A stretch of DNA of 64,000 bases, from the NCBI RefSeq assembly GCF_038592905.1, contig NZ_CP151943.1, forward strand, positions 1,986,501-2,050,500. The letters run 5' to 3'. Under the pieces are notes generated by a model. It worked only from the letters and a program-made list of their open reading frames with translations, was not told the origin of the DNA and ran no database searches. Below, piece by piece: positions 27,681 to 36,062 of the stretch. Source of the DNA: Neobacillus sp. FSL H8-0543. Its GTDB lineage: Bacteria > Bacillota > Bacilli > Bacillales > Cytobacillaceae. A program made the position numbers and the translations under genes. Positions within the stretch are counted from its first letter, which is position 1; every line of letters starts with the position of its first letter.

Positions 27681-28135
27681 TACCCACCTCTCGACAAACC
27701 TCTCTCCTCAAAAATTACTTAAACCCCTCTATAACAACAAAAAAGCCAAATCCAATCAAACGTTTAATTAGCGGAAAATCCACTAACTAATCGTTTGATT
27801 AAATCTGGCCAAAACCCTTTTATTTAAACGAACACAGCCCAGTTTGTTAGAAAAATTCCTGTCGATGATCGGTCCCAATCTTCGCTACCTATCTTCAATA
27901 TATATCTATAAAAACTAGTAACCTACAAAAACTAGCACATTTAGATACTACACAAACGATTGATTAAAACCACCCCAACCACAGATAAATAAAGAATTTC
28001 TATCATAAAATGCGTCGAAATTTGTCCCTTTGGTACATAGCAAAGTTCTTCTAACCTATCACCCAAAAAATAGGAATCTTCCTATATTTAATCTTTCCCA
28101 CCTGCCCAAATCTTATGATTTGGCTTATAGATTTT
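27681..28135 (+). repeat. Dispersed repeat element A, near full-length copy 3
   Basis: About 455 bp shared with 60829-61286. In order: CCTCTCGACAAACCTCTC, CTCCTCAAAAATTAC, CCAATCAAACGTTTAATT, AATCGTTTGATTAAATC, CCTGTCGATGATCGG, AACCTACAAAAACTAGCA, CTACACAAACGATTGATT, TAAAATGCGTCGAAA and CCCAAATCTTATGATTTGG. Several AATCAAACGTTTGATT-like palindromes lie within. No open frame spans it. With array 2 and the hairpin at 27597 it fills the 1.5-kb gap 26694-28223, where I see no gene. Confidence 0.8.
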
Positions 28136-28223
28136 ACTATTTATATGTTTAGGGGCCTTACTCTTTAAGGGGCTGGAATAAGACGTTAGAAAAGAGCCAC
28201 CAGAGCTGTCCCATTAAGTACAC

Positions 28224-29501
28224 CTACATATTAGAAGGTAAAAATAATACAATTTGCGGGAAGAGAATGATTAATAGAACGGTAAAGAGGAGGACTCCTA
28301 TAAACGGAATCGATCCTTTTAGTACTTTGCTGACACTTACACCGGATTGCTGGCTGGTGATGTAGAGATTGATTCCGACTGGTGGGGTAACTAGTCCAAT
28401 TTCTAATAGAAGTACGACTAGAACACCAAACCATAATGGGTCATATCCTAAGCTCATCATTAATGGGAAAACGAGCGGCAAGGTTAGGAGCATGGAACCA
28501 AATAAGTCTAAGAATAACCCTAATATCAGGTACATTAGGATGATTAAGCATAAAACACCCACTGCTGAGATATTTGCCGATTCTATAAGACTAATTAGTG
28601 AATTTCCTATACGACTGAAGGCAACAAAATAAGAAAATAAAGTCGCACCGACTAAAATAATAAATATCATACACGTTTGCTGAACCGTTTCAATTAAGGC
28701 ATCAATAATTGCCTTGAAATTTAACCGCTTCATCAAGAAGCCAATGATTAAAGCACCGAAAGCTCCAAATGCAGCCGCTTCCGTTGACGTTCCAATACCA
28801 GAATAAATCGCAACAATAACAAACAAAATTAAGATTAACATCGGCCAAATAGTGCGTAAAGATTGGAACCTTTCACTCCAACTCGATCTTTCTACGACGC
28901 TTTTATTTTTCATCGCAACTGCGATGACGACAATACATAATAAAAAGGCAAGTAACAACCCCGGCAGAATACCGGCAATAAGTAAACTACCAATCGAAGT
29001 TTCAGTTTGGATCGCATAAACAATTAGCGGAACACTTGGTGGAATCAGTGCTGCAAGGGTTCCACTAGAGGATGCAACTAAACCAGCGGAAAATGAATCC
29101 GAATATTTCGATTTAATCATTTGTGGAACCGCCACCTTTGACATGATCGAAGTGGCCGCTATACTCGAACCAGAAAGTGCTCCAAAGGCAGCACTTGATA
29201 AAACGGTTGTAACCCCTGCACCACCTGGTTTATGTCCAATCCATTTTAAAATACAATCAAATAAATCTTCGGCAATCTTACTTTTTGAAATAAAATTAGC
29301 CATTAAAATAAACATTGGTATTGTCGTATAACTGAAACTATTGACGCTTCGAAAGGCCGTTGTTCCCATAATACCCATCAACGCATCCCATCCAGAAACA
29401 ATCCAAACCCCCAATGTCCCAATAATTAATAATACGAATCCGATCGGCATACCTACTAATATAAGAACGAGTAATAACAACGTTAGTATTAATACAGTCA
29501 T
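28224..29501 (-). CDS. TRAP transporter large permease (DctM type)
   Basis: 425 residues, about 12 membrane segments and of normal family length. The DctM signatures are clear: GMPIGFVLLIIGTLGVW at the N-terminus, FSYTTIPMFILMANFISKS, GAGVTTVLSSAAFGALSGSS, PPSVPLIVYAIQTETSIGSL, and MLLTLPLVFPLMMSLGYDPLWFGV. It is the channel subunit of a sodium-driven tripartite transporter, working with the small permease and binding protein encoded just upstream. It is the last gene of the six-gene minus-strand operon that starts at 33965. ATG 29501 follows GAGGTG. The stop is followed by element A and no obvious terminator. Confidence 0.93.
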   Translation of the reverse strand: MTVLILTLLLLVLILVGMPIGFVLLIIGTLGVWIVSGWDALMGIMGTTAFRSVNSFSYTTIPMFILMANFISKSKIAEDLFDCILKWIGHKPGGAGVTTVLSSAAFGALSGSSIAATSIMSKVAVPQMIKSKYSDSFSAGLVASSSGTLAALIPPSVPLIVYAIQTETSIGSLLIAGILPGLLLAFLLCIVVIAVAMKNKSVVERSSWSERFQSLRTIWPMLILILFVIVAIYSGIGTSTEAAAFGAFGALIIGFLMKRLNFKAIIDALIETVQQTCMIFIILVGATLFSYFVAFSRIGNSLISLIESANISAVGVLCLIILMYLILGLFLDLFGSMLLTLPLVFPLMMSLGYDPLWFGVLVVLLLEIGLVTPPVGINLYITSQQSGVSVSKVLKGSIPFIGVLLFTVLLIILFPQIVLFLPSNM

Positions 29502-29556
29502 AGCTTATTCACCTCTGCGAGTATTCTCATATATAGAAAAAGAGTAACCATCTTCG

Positions 29557-30051
29557 TCATTCGACCTTACTTTCATTCGAATCTACTTTTGATGTAAAAC
29601 TGGAAAGTAGTAGTCTGATAGACATCACGAATGAACCAAAACAAATCATAAAGACAGCAGGTGTAAGAGGATAAGCTAAACTACTAACCGATCGAATATC
29701 CTGATTTAGATGGCGGATAAATAATAAATAAGTCGTATAAGTAAGTACGAGAAAAATAGCTGCAGAAAGGAGATTTACTACAACAGATAATAATGGCATA
29801 ATTCTCTTTGGTAAAAACTTCTGTAAAATTTCAACTTTCACATGACCATCATTTTTATGCGTGAAACTCAGCGTCAGAAAAACAATGATGACCATTAAAT
29901 ATTCTCCCGTGAATTCAATCACACCCGTAACCGGTTTTTTAAACAAAAAACGTGAAAAGGCATTGATAAAAATAAGGATCATCATACTAAACAAGGCAAA
30001 ACTAGCGAAATATGCCAATATTTGATCGACTTTATTTAAGATTTTTGCCAA
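29557..30051 (-). CDS. TRAP transporter small permease (DctQ type)
   Basis: About 164 residues with four membrane segments: ILAYFASFALFSMMILIFIN, EYLMVIIVFLTLSF, LLSVVVNLLSAAIFLVLTYT and FMICFGSFVMSIRLLL. The FTGEYLMVIIVFLTLSFTHKNDGHVKVE stretch, with the conserved Glu before TM2 and the H-V-x-V-E motif, marks DctQ. It bridges the binding protein and the large permease. TTG 30051 lies six bases after GGGGGAG; an earlier TTG at 30066 overlaps that binding site. The gaps to the neighbouring operon genes are 55 and 96 bases. Confidence 0.9.
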   Translation of the reverse strand: MAKILNKVDQILAYFASFALFSMMILIFINAFSRFLFKKPVTGVIEFTGEYLMVIIVFLTLSFTHKNDGHVKVEILQKFLPKRIMPLLSVVVNLLSAAIFLVLTYTTYLLFIRHLNQDIRSVSSLAYPLTPAVFMICFGSFVMSIRLLLSSFTSKVDSNESKVE

Positions 30052-30147
30052 AATACACTCCCCCAAGTTCGAAAACTCTCAGTCTTTTCAAGAATAGTAG
30101 GGTACTCAACACCTAGGTGTGAATACCCCTTTTTTATAAAAAAACGA

Positions 30148-31233
30148 TTACTGTTTCGCTATTAATTCTTTGAATTGATCCAATACTTCACCAATCTTTG
30201 ATCCATTCTTTTCTTGCTCTTTAACCCATTCTGCATTAAATTCATCGTAAGTCTTTGTCCATGCTTTCTTTTCAGAATCAGAAAGTGTTTTAATTTCCAT
30301 TGTCTTCGACCACTCTTTAATGATCTTCACATTTTGGTCATCATCTGCTTGACTTCCGCTATCGGCAATTTCTGTTGCTGCTTGTTGGAATGCCTTTTGG
30401 ACATCTTCAGGAAGTGACTGCCAAACACCTTCATTAATAATGAATCCGCAGCTTCCTGCTCCAAAACTAACACCCTGCGTACCAAATTTAATTAGTTCTC
30501 CTAAGCCAAAAGATTCAAGAGTAGTAGAATATTGACCGACTTGGTCAACAATTCCCTTTTCCATTCCTTCATATAATTCAGGAGTTGCAATCGTAACAGG
30601 TGTTCCACCAAACTTTTCAATTAATCCACTCATAAATGCTCCAGAACTTCTCACCTGCTGACCTTTTAAGTCACCTGGCGCAGAGGCTAATTTCTTTGTA
30701 CTGAATAAATCAAACGGATTGGTTACATAACCAAGTAACGGGCGAACATCATTTTTCAAATAATCCGTTTCTAGAACCGTGCCTTGCTGAATTAATTCAT
30801 GAAATGCTTTTGTCCCTTCATTACTAGACGAGAATAATCCTGGGAAACCAGCAACTGAGCTACTGTATGGCATTCTATCAGATGTGTACGATGGGATAAA
30901 GAACGCAATATCCGTTACACCTTGAGAGGTCAGGTCTAAATAATCGCTGACATTCCCTAATTGCTGAGAAGGATAGAATTCAAATTCCACTTGTCCATCT
31001 GTTAATTCTTCCACTCTTTCCATAAACGGCATGGTAACAGTTTCAGAGAAGAAGGCTTCAGGGGCTTCATGTGAGGCGAACTTTAAGACAATTTTTTTCT
31101 TATCAGAATCCGCTGCTGGCTTTTTATCGCCCTCATCAGATGTAGACCCGCCAGTATTAGCCGTTCCACCACAGGCTGTCATAATAACAAGGAAACAAAG
31201 AACCAGAAAGGAAACCATTAATTTCTTATTCAT
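30148..31233 (-). CDS. TRAP transporter substrate-binding lipoprotein (DctP type)
   Basis: 361 residues. A lipoprotein signal (MNKKLMVSFLVLCFLVIMTACGG, lipid Cys at the end) precedes the binding domain: KIVLKFASHEAPEAFFSETV, the helix-strand pair GQVEFEFYPSQQLGN, GLFSSSNEGTKAFHEL, DLKGQQVRSSGAFMSGLIEKFGGTPV with the conserved Arg that clamps the substrate carboxylate, and ELYEGMEKGIVDQVGQYSTT. It captures an organic acid outside the membrane and delivers it to DctQM. ATG 31233 follows AAGGGGG by nine bases. The enzyme genes in the same operon point to a branched or unsaturated di/tricarboxylate as substrate. Confidence 0.92.
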   Translation of the reverse strand: MNKKLMVSFLVLCFLVIMTACGGTANTGGSTSDEGDKKPAADSDKKKIVLKFASHEAPEAFFSETVTMPFMERVEELTDGQVEFEFYPSQQLGNVSDYLDLTSQGVTDIAFFIPSYTSDRMPYSSSVAGFPGLFSSSNEGTKAFHELIQQGTVLETDYLKNDVRPLLGYVTNPFDLFSTKKLASAPGDLKGQQVRSSGAFMSGLIEKFGGTPVTIATPELYEGMEKGIVDQVGQYSTTLESFGLGELIKFGTQGVSFGAGSCGFIINEGVWQSLPEDVQKAFQQAATEIADSGSQADDDQNVKIIKEWSKTMEIKTLSDSEKKAWTKTYDEFNAEWVKEQEKNGSKIGEVLDQFKELIAKQ

Positions 31234-31263
31234 CAAAAAATACCCCCTTAGATATTGTCTAAA

Positions 31264-32145
31264 TTATTTTTGTAAAGCCGTAAGATACTTCTCTTGCAAA
31301 CTTTCAATCTCTTTAAATTTAATAACTTCCTTGAATTCACTTAGTGGCATCATTTCCGTTGTCATGGCACCAGTGTTTTTGAACTCCAACAATTCCACTA
31401 ATCCCTTTTGAATGGCCGCACTAGTAAGTAACAATGGCACGAGTGGGAAGTGAATAAATTTACTATTCATCGCTCGAAGCATTTCTTCTGGCAAGCCCTT
31501 TTGTGCAAAAACCGTCATTTGGACCGAAAGTGGGACCGCAATGCTTTGGCCAAACCTTACTAGACCATTTTCATCCCCGTTCACATAGGATAACGGTTGA
31601 ATAAAGTCAGCACCGGCTTCAATGTAAGCTTTGGCTCGTCTTACTGCTTCTTCTCCTTCTGCATCCGTTCTAGCAATAATCACAAAATCAACATTGGTTC
31701 TCGCATCGACTGCCGCTCGAATCTTCGCTACTCCCTCTTCTAACGAAATGAGTTCCGGTTTCGAGTTAATACCAAGTGGACATCTCTTTGGTACTACTTG
31801 GTCTTCAAGAGTGATTCCTGCAACTCCTGCTTTTTCAAAGGATCTTACCGTTCTCATGACATTAATCGCATTTCCATAGCCGGTATCCGCATCGGCAATA
31901 ACGGGTACATTTACGGCATTCACTATGTTTTGAACCACTTGTAAATTTTCCGTTGCCGTATAAAGCTCCGCATCTGGTAAACCAAGCGAACTGGCGGAAA
32001 CACCAAATCCTGTTGTAAAAACCGCATCAAAGCCAGCATTTTCAATCAGGATTGCACTTAATGAATCATAAGCCCCTGCAGTATATATGAATTCCTTTTC
32101 TGCAATCATTCTTCTTAAAACAGTTGCTTTACTAGTCAATTCCAT
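31264..32145 (-). CDS. Isocitrate lyase/PEP mutase-family lyase (2,3-dimethylmalate or 2-methylisocitrate lyase-like)
   Basis: 293 residues, single TIM barrel. Family motifs are AGAYDSLSAILIENAGFDAVFTTGFG, VPVIADADTGYGNA with the metal-binding Asp residues, GITLEDQVVPKRCPLG with the catalytic-loop Cys, and DFVIIARTDAEGEEA. The loop reads KRCPLG where isocitrate and methylisocitrate lyases have K-[KR]-C-G-H, so the substrate probably differs. Such enzymes split 2-hydroxy- or branched dicarboxylates into pyruvate or glyoxylate plus another acid. The gene lies in one operon with an aconitase-like pair and a TRAP importer, as expected for hydration then cleavage. AAGGAG directly before ATG 32145 would suit the TTG two codons on (32139) better. 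Confidence 0.85.
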   Translation of the reverse strand: MELTSKATVLRRMIAEKEFIYTAGAYDSLSAILIENAGFDAVFTTGFGVSASSLGLPDAELYTATENLQVVQNIVNAVNVPVIADADTGYGNAINVMRTVRSFEKAGVAGITLEDQVVPKRCPLGINSKPELISLEEGVAKIRAAVDARTNVDFVIIARTDAEGEEAVRRAKAYIEAGADFIQPLSYVNGDENGLVRFGQSIAVPLSVQMTVFAQKGLPEEMLRAMNSKFIHFPLVPLLLTSAAIQKGLVELLEFKNTGAMTTEMMPLSEFKEVIKFKEIESLQEKYLTALQK

Positions 32146-32153
32146 CTCTCCTT

Positions 32154-32678
32154 CTATTTTTCTACTTTTTGTTCACTCGCAAACCGTTGCTTTAAGTATT
32201 CAATATGTCCACCAAGATCAATAATATTCTTGTCCGACTTGGGAAGCGGGTTATAGTAAAATTTTTCATTGGTCGATTCGTTGACAATCGTCGATTCCTT
32301 CCAATTGACTGTAAGCTGATCAAAGCGTTTTACCTTTGCCAGTATCCCTTCACAATTGATCAGCGGGACACCATCCGCTACTTGACCACGGTAGAAACCA
32401 GGTGAAAAGGATTCGGCGATAATACCTGCAATACCAAGATGGCGCAGGACGAGCATCGGGGGTTTGTGAGGATGTCCATAGCCAAAGTTCCTGCCACCCA
32501 CAATCCAATCACCCTTTTGAATCTTCTCGACAAAGTCCTCTTCATACGGCTTCATACAAACTTTCACAAGATTATCCATGTTGGTTTCTTTTATATTCTC
32601 AATTCCAATGACACGATCGATATCAAAATGAGCTTCATCAAAAATCCAAATGACTCGGCCCTTTAGAATGTCTTCCAC
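32154..32678 (-). CDS. Aconitase-family small (LeuD-like swivel) subunit
   Basis: 174 residues, the size of small subunits of isopropylmalate isomerase, homoaconitase or dimethylmaleate hydratase. It has ILKGRVIWIFDEAHFDIDRVI at the start, then GGRNFGYGHPHKPPMLVLRH, GIAGIIAESFSPGFYRGQVADGVPLINC and a C-terminal ILAKVKRFDQLTVNW. The active-site loop normally written G-S-S-R-E-H here reads GHPHKPP, so the usual Ser-Arg substrate contact is missing. The fold and pairing with the large subunit just upstream are clear, but the substrate must differ from isopropylmalate. GTG 32678 is preceded by GGGGTG with a 7-base gap. Spacing to the large subunit gene is only six bases. Confidence 0.85.
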   Translation of the reverse strand: MEDILKGRVIWIFDEAHFDIDRVIGIENIKETNMDNLVKVCMKPYEEDFVEKIQKGDWIVGGRNFGYGHPHKPPMLVLRHLGIAGIIAESFSPGFYRGQVADGVPLINCEGILAKVKRFDQLTVNWKESTIVNESTNEKFYYNPLPKSDKNIIDLGGHIEYLKQRFASEQKVEK

Positions 32679-32684
32679 CTATGA

Positions 32685-33965
32685 TCACCCCTTCGTTCCA
32701 ATTAAGTAATTTTCATCCATATACTTTCTTGGGTCCGTGATCACCCCATCAATTGCTGATGCGGCCACTGTTGCCGAACTAACGAGGAAAATATCTGCCT
32801 CTGTACTCCCCATTCGTCCTGGAACATTTAGCGTAGCGGTGGATAATGCCTTTTGCCCAGCGGAAATCGTCCCACTTCGACCAAAGCAAAAATCACAACT
32901 TGGTGCCGAGATAAACGCCCCAGCTTCAAGAAAAATCGAGAGCAAGCCCTCTTCTGAAGCCTGAAGCATTAACTCATTCGACGAAGGAATGATATTTAAT
33001 TTAAAACTCGGAGCTACCTTTCTTCCTTTTAAAATTTCAGCAGCCACCCGCATGTCATCAATCGTTCCTCCAACACAAGAACCAATATAGCCCTGATCAA
33101 TCTTTGTTCCCACAACCGTACTTAGTGGAGCGATATTGGCAGGTGACGGCGGAAGCACCACTAAGGGTTCAAGATCAGTAATATCAATTACATATTCATC
33201 CTCATAATGGGCATCTGCATCGGGCTTGATCATTTCAAAATCATTCAATGCGCGATCTTTTAGATACTCTTCGACTTTTGCATCTGGCACGATGATCGCA
33301 CTGACAGCTCCAACAAACATGGCAAGACCACAAATTATCGCCCGCGCATCAATACTTAAATGAGGGATCGCTGAACCGTCTATTTCCAATACATTGGATA
33401 AGCAGCCATCGGGACCAATTTTCGACTGAATATAATTATAAATATCCCGGGCAGTTACCCCCCTTTTCGGGATTCCCGTCAACGTCACTTTGACCGTTCC
33501 AGGCACTTGCACCATTACTTTCTCTGAAAAATAAGCTTCAAATAAATAGCGGCGATTGCCAATGGCTAAAGCCCCTAGCGAACCTAAAGCGCTTACATGT
33601 CCGTCATAATGGAATAAAAACGACCCCGGTGTGGCATATCCAAGCTCACGAGCCATTTGATGACCGATTCCCTTTCGTTCATAAAGCGTAATTCCCTGCT
33701 CTTTAGCAAAACGACGGGTTTGCTCATGAAAAGCTTCTTCCTTTGCCGTAATCGTCGGCGTCATGTGGTCAATAAATAGGACAAACTTTTCAGGATTTTT
33801 CACCTGGGTGATCCCAAACTCTTCTTTCATTTGTTTTTCAATTCGATCGGTATATCCAGGAAAGTCATACGCTAATACATAATCTGGAGAAACCATTAAT
33901 TCTTCCCCTGACTGAACAGAATCTTTCCCTGCTGCACGTGCTAATATTTTCTCAGTTAACGTCAT
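32685..33965 (-). CDS. Aconitase-family large (LeuC-like, 4Fe-4S) subunit
   Basis: 426 residues, the size of LeuC-like large subunits. Motifs: MTLTEKILARAAGKDSVQSG at the start, FVLFIDHMTPTITAKEE, GITLYERKGIGHQMARELGY, LTGIPKRGVTARDIYNYI, and the iron-sulfur ligands in YIGSCVGGTIDDMRVAAEIL and SAPSCDFCFGRSG. It forms a heterodimer with the small subunit for reversible hydration of an unsaturated acid. With the ICL-like lyase this recalls the dimethylmaleate hydratase plus dimethylmalate lyase steps of nicotinate fermentation. ATG 33965 follows GGGGGTGG; the frame is open 29 codons further up into the operator region, without a binding site. It is the first gene of the TRAP operon and would be controlled by the divergent TetR protein. 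Confidence 0.87.
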   Translation of the reverse strand: MTLTEKILARAAGKDSVQSGEELMVSPDYVLAYDFPGYTDRIEKQMKEEFGITQVKNPEKFVLFIDHMTPTITAKEEAFHEQTRRFAKEQGITLYERKGIGHQMARELGYATPGSFLFHYDGHVSALGSLGALAIGNRRYLFEAYFSEKVMVQVPGTVKVTLTGIPKRGVTARDIYNYIQSKIGPDGCLSNVLEIDGSAIPHLSIDARAIICGLAMFVGAVSAIIVPDAKVEEYLKDRALNDFEMIKPDADAHYEDEYVIDITDLEPLVVLPPSPANIAPLSTVVGTKIDQGYIGSCVGGTIDDMRVAAEILKGRKVAPSFKLNIIPSSNELMLQASEEGLLSIFLEAGAFISAPSCDFCFGRSGTISAGQKALSTATLNVPGRMGSTEADIFLVSSATVAASAIDGVITDPRKYMDENYLIGTKG

Positions 33966-34036
33966 TCCCAATTTTTCCACCCCCAAAAAAATTCGTAATC
34001 GCCTAATTGGTGACCTTGATGAAGGACTATAATGAG

Positions 34037-34100
34037 TGACAAAGGTCAACAATTTTGGTTTATGACTTTGGTCACCGACCTAAGTCATTGACTGCGGTCA
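34037..34100. promoter_or_regulatory. Three TGACNNNGGTCA operator motifs with an exact 26-bp period
   Basis: TGACAAAGGTCA (34037-34048), TGACTTTGGTCA (34063-34074) and TGACTGCGGTCA (34089-34100) start 26 bases apart. A reversed, imperfect copy, GACCTAAGTCA, lies at 34077-34087. They occupy the divergent region between the aconitase-like operon and the tetR gene; the last abuts the tetR -35 box. They are the best candidates for binding sites of the TetR protein. Confidence 0.75.
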
Positions 34101-34129
34101 TTGTTTTTTCTCATTATATAACTTATAAT
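34101..34129 (+). promoter_or_regulatory. SigA-type promoter of the tetR gene
   Basis: TTGTTT (34101-34106), a 17-base spacer, TATAAT (34124-34129). The operator motif at 34089-34100 ends directly before the -35 box, so autoregulation is likely. Confidence 0.7.
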
Positions 34130-34184
34130 AAAATAGAGTCAACATATTATTTAGAATTTACTGAAAATTAAAGAGGGTGAAAAG

Positions 34185-34781
34185 TTGGAAACACTGAGCC
34201 AACGCCAGATTAATGCCATGCAGACAAAGGAAAAGATTTATCAAACGGCCCTACAATTATTTATTGAACATGGGTTTAATAATGTATCGATCAATGATAT
34301 TACTCAACATGTCGGCACGGCAAAAGGTACATTTTACACACATTTTAAATCAAAGGATCAAATAGTTGTTAGGCATTATATTAAGATCGATGACCATTAT
34401 GGAGTCACCTATCAAAACCTACAAAGTGAAGAATCCAACTATGAAAAAATCTTGTTGATTTTAAAAGAAGGATTCAACTATACGGAAAAAATTGGGAAGG
34501 AATTACTCCGAGTAGTCCTTATTAATCAAATTAGTGGGAACGAGGATGTACCCTTTGTAATGAGCAGTAAGCGGAAAATTTATCGTATCTTACTAGAGTT
34601 AGTAGAAAAAGGGCAACAAAACGGAGAATTCACCACCACCCAAGACCCTAATAAACTAGTAGTATCAATCCTACAACACTACAGCGGAGCCTTCATGCGA
34701 TGGTGTCTACTAGAAGAAGAAAAATCCCTAACCGAAATTGGAATAGAATCGATGAGTCTCCTTATAGATAGCTTTCGGTAG
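34185..34781 (+). CDS. TetR/AcrR-family transcriptional regulator
   Basis: 198 residues. The N-terminal helix-turn-helix is QTKEKIYQTALQLFIEHGFNNVSINDITQHVGTAKGTFYTHFKSKDQIVV (about 13-62). The ligand-binding helices after it show no closer family label; they contain YEKILLILKEGFNYTEKIGKELLRVVLINQI. It is transcribed away from the TRAP/aconitase/lyase operon across a 219-base gap holding four operator-like motifs, which makes it the probable repressor of that operon and of itself, induced by the imported acid or a product. TTG 34185 follows GAGGGTG. The 3' end runs into the repeat island at 34.8-35.25 kb. Confidence 0.9.
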   Translation: METLSQRQINAMQTKEKIYQTALQLFIEHGFNNVSINDITQHVGTAKGTFYTHFKSKDQIVVRHYIKIDDHYGVTYQNLQSEESNYEKILLILKEGFNYTEKIGKELLRVVLINQISGNEDVPFVMSSKRKIYRILLELVEKGQQNGEFTTTQDPNKLVVSILQHYSGAFMRWCLLEEEKSLTEIGIESMSLLIDSFR

Positions 34782-34834
34782 AACGGCCTGGTGGCGGTTC
34801 TACTGGCTCTTTTTGGTTTGAGCAAAACGGCCTA

Positions 34835-35045
34835 AGGTAAAATAAGCGGAGATTTTTCGGTTAGACTGCAAAATGAGCTCGGTTCGGGGAATATAAGCGG
34901 AGATTTTCCGATTAAGCAAAGCAAAATTACCCATTTTCACGTTTTTCGAGTCAATAGTCGGAATCTCTCCGTCTATTTAAGCTATTTTTAGTGTTATTTC
35001 CTAATTAAGGGAAATTTCTCCGCTTATTTATCAAACTCGATTTAG
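34835..35045 (+). repeat. Dispersed repeat element B, copy 1
   Basis: Two direct copies of ATAAGCGGAGATTTT (34842 and 34893, 51 apart) are followed by two inverted copies (TCTCCGTCTATTTAA near 34965 and TCTCCGCTTATTTA near 35016, again 51 apart). The whole block matches 60275-60485. It could fold into nested hairpins. No reading frame. Element A copy 4 follows at once. Confidence 0.8.
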
Positions 35046-35102
35046 CATCTAATGAACTTGTACAACTTACGGGTGGTTTCGTGAAAAAAAGAAAATTTAC
35101 AA

Positions 35103-35245
35103 AAACACCCCTCGACAAACCTCTCTCCTCAAAAATCACCCAAACCCCTCCATAACAACAAAAAAGGCCAAATCCAATCAAACGTTTGATTAGCAGAAAT
35201 TTCACTAACTAATCGTTTGATTAAATCTATCCAAAACCCTTTTAT
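35103..35245 (+). repeat. Dispersed repeat element A, left-half copy 4
   Basis: Starts CCCTCGACAAACCTCTC and carries a perfect AATCAAACGTTTGATT (35176-35191) and CTAATCGTTTGATTAAATC, then ends at CCCTTTTATTTAAATGG. The right half found in copies 1, 3 and 5 is missing. The gap 34782-35372 otherwise holds element B and the terminator. Confidence 0.8.
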
Positions 35246-35302
35246 TTAAATGGCACCCGATTCATGTCTCAGAACCCTGGCTCCAAAAGGGCTTTTTCAA
35301 GT

Positions 35303-35340
35303 AAAAAAAACCCGCCGTCCAGCAGGTCTGAAAAAAAATT
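35303..35340 (-). terminator. Rho-independent terminator of the fbpABC operon
   Basis: On the minus strand CCTGC and GGCGGG pair, followed by eight T residues, 35 bases after the stop of the ATPase gene. A-rich sequence on the other side makes it nearly bidirectional. Confidence 0.75.
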
Positions 35341-35372
35341 CTGTTCTAGTAAACAGTATGTTAAATATTCCC

Positions 35373-36062
35373 TTATGGAAATGTCTGAAACTTCTGCCCA
35401 GATCCGCCATGCTCGACAATGAGCGGACACATTGTGATGCTGTGATCGCAAATGGCCTCCACATCTTTTCGGTCATGTGTCACGATCATACAGGTTATAT
35501 TTGCTTTCTTCAAAATGGATAGCAATTCTTCCCGGATAGACTCTTTTAGATCGGCATCTAGGTTACTGAAGGGCTCATCCATTAATAAAATTTTGGGCTT
35601 TGGTGCGAGCGCCCTTGCAAGAGCTACCCTTTGCTGCTGCCCACCGCTCAGCTCGTGTGGATACCGGTCACCAAACTCTTCCATATGAACAAGCTCTAGC
35701 ATCTCTTGTACCCGCTGCTTCCAACCCTTCCTCGCCATTCGGGATAAGCCAAATAAAATATTCTCTTTCACAGTCATATGAGGAAACAACGCATAATCTT
35801 GAAACACCATGCCGACACCTCTATCTTCCGGCTGAACAAAAATGTGCTTGCCTACAACCGGTTTACCCGCAATCGTAATTGTCCCCTTCGTAGGCATTTC
35901 TAAACCAGAAATTAAGCGAAGCAATGTACTTTTGCCGCTGCCGCTCTGCCCTAATACACCGACAATCTCTCCAGTATTCAAAGAAAAAGAAAAATCATCA
36001 ATAATTGGCGTTCCCTTTCGAGAATAGGTAAAACAAAGATTTTGGATTTCAACTACTTTCAT
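35373..36062 (-). CDS. fbpC: Fe(III) ABC transporter ATP-binding protein (FbpC type)
   Basis: 229 residues. Walker A GQSGSGKST, Q-loop VFQDYALFPHMTV, signature LSGGQQQRVALARAL, Walker B ILLMDEPFSNLD and H-loop VTHDRKD are all intact. It is about 110 residues shorter than typical FbpC or PotA-like ATPases because the C-terminal regulatory (TOBE) domain is lacking. It drives ferric iron import with the permease, whose stop it overlaps by four bases (ATGA), so the two are translationally coupled. The start ATG 36062 has AAGGTGGA. The gene symbol is given by domain and operon context. The substrate could also be another metal or thiamine-like ligand, but the Fur box upstream of the operon favours iron. 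Confidence 0.87.
   Translation of the reverse strand: MKVVEIQNLCFTYSRKGTPIIDDFSFSLNTGEIVGVLGQSGSGKSTLLRLISGLEMPTKGTITIAGKPVVGKHIFVQPEDRGVGMVFQDYALFPHMTVKENILFGLSRMARKGWKQRVQEMLELVHMEEFGDRYPHELSGGQQQRVALARALAPKPKILLMDEPFSNLDADLKESIREELLSILKKANITCMIVTHDRKDVEAICDHSITMCPLIVEHGGSGQKFQTFP

Noticed and set aside
34101..34129. A matching SigA promoter for the divergent aconitase-like operon within the operator ladder
   Set aside because: TTGACC and TATAGT on the minus strand are only 12 bases apart; no pair with 16-18 spacing stood out.
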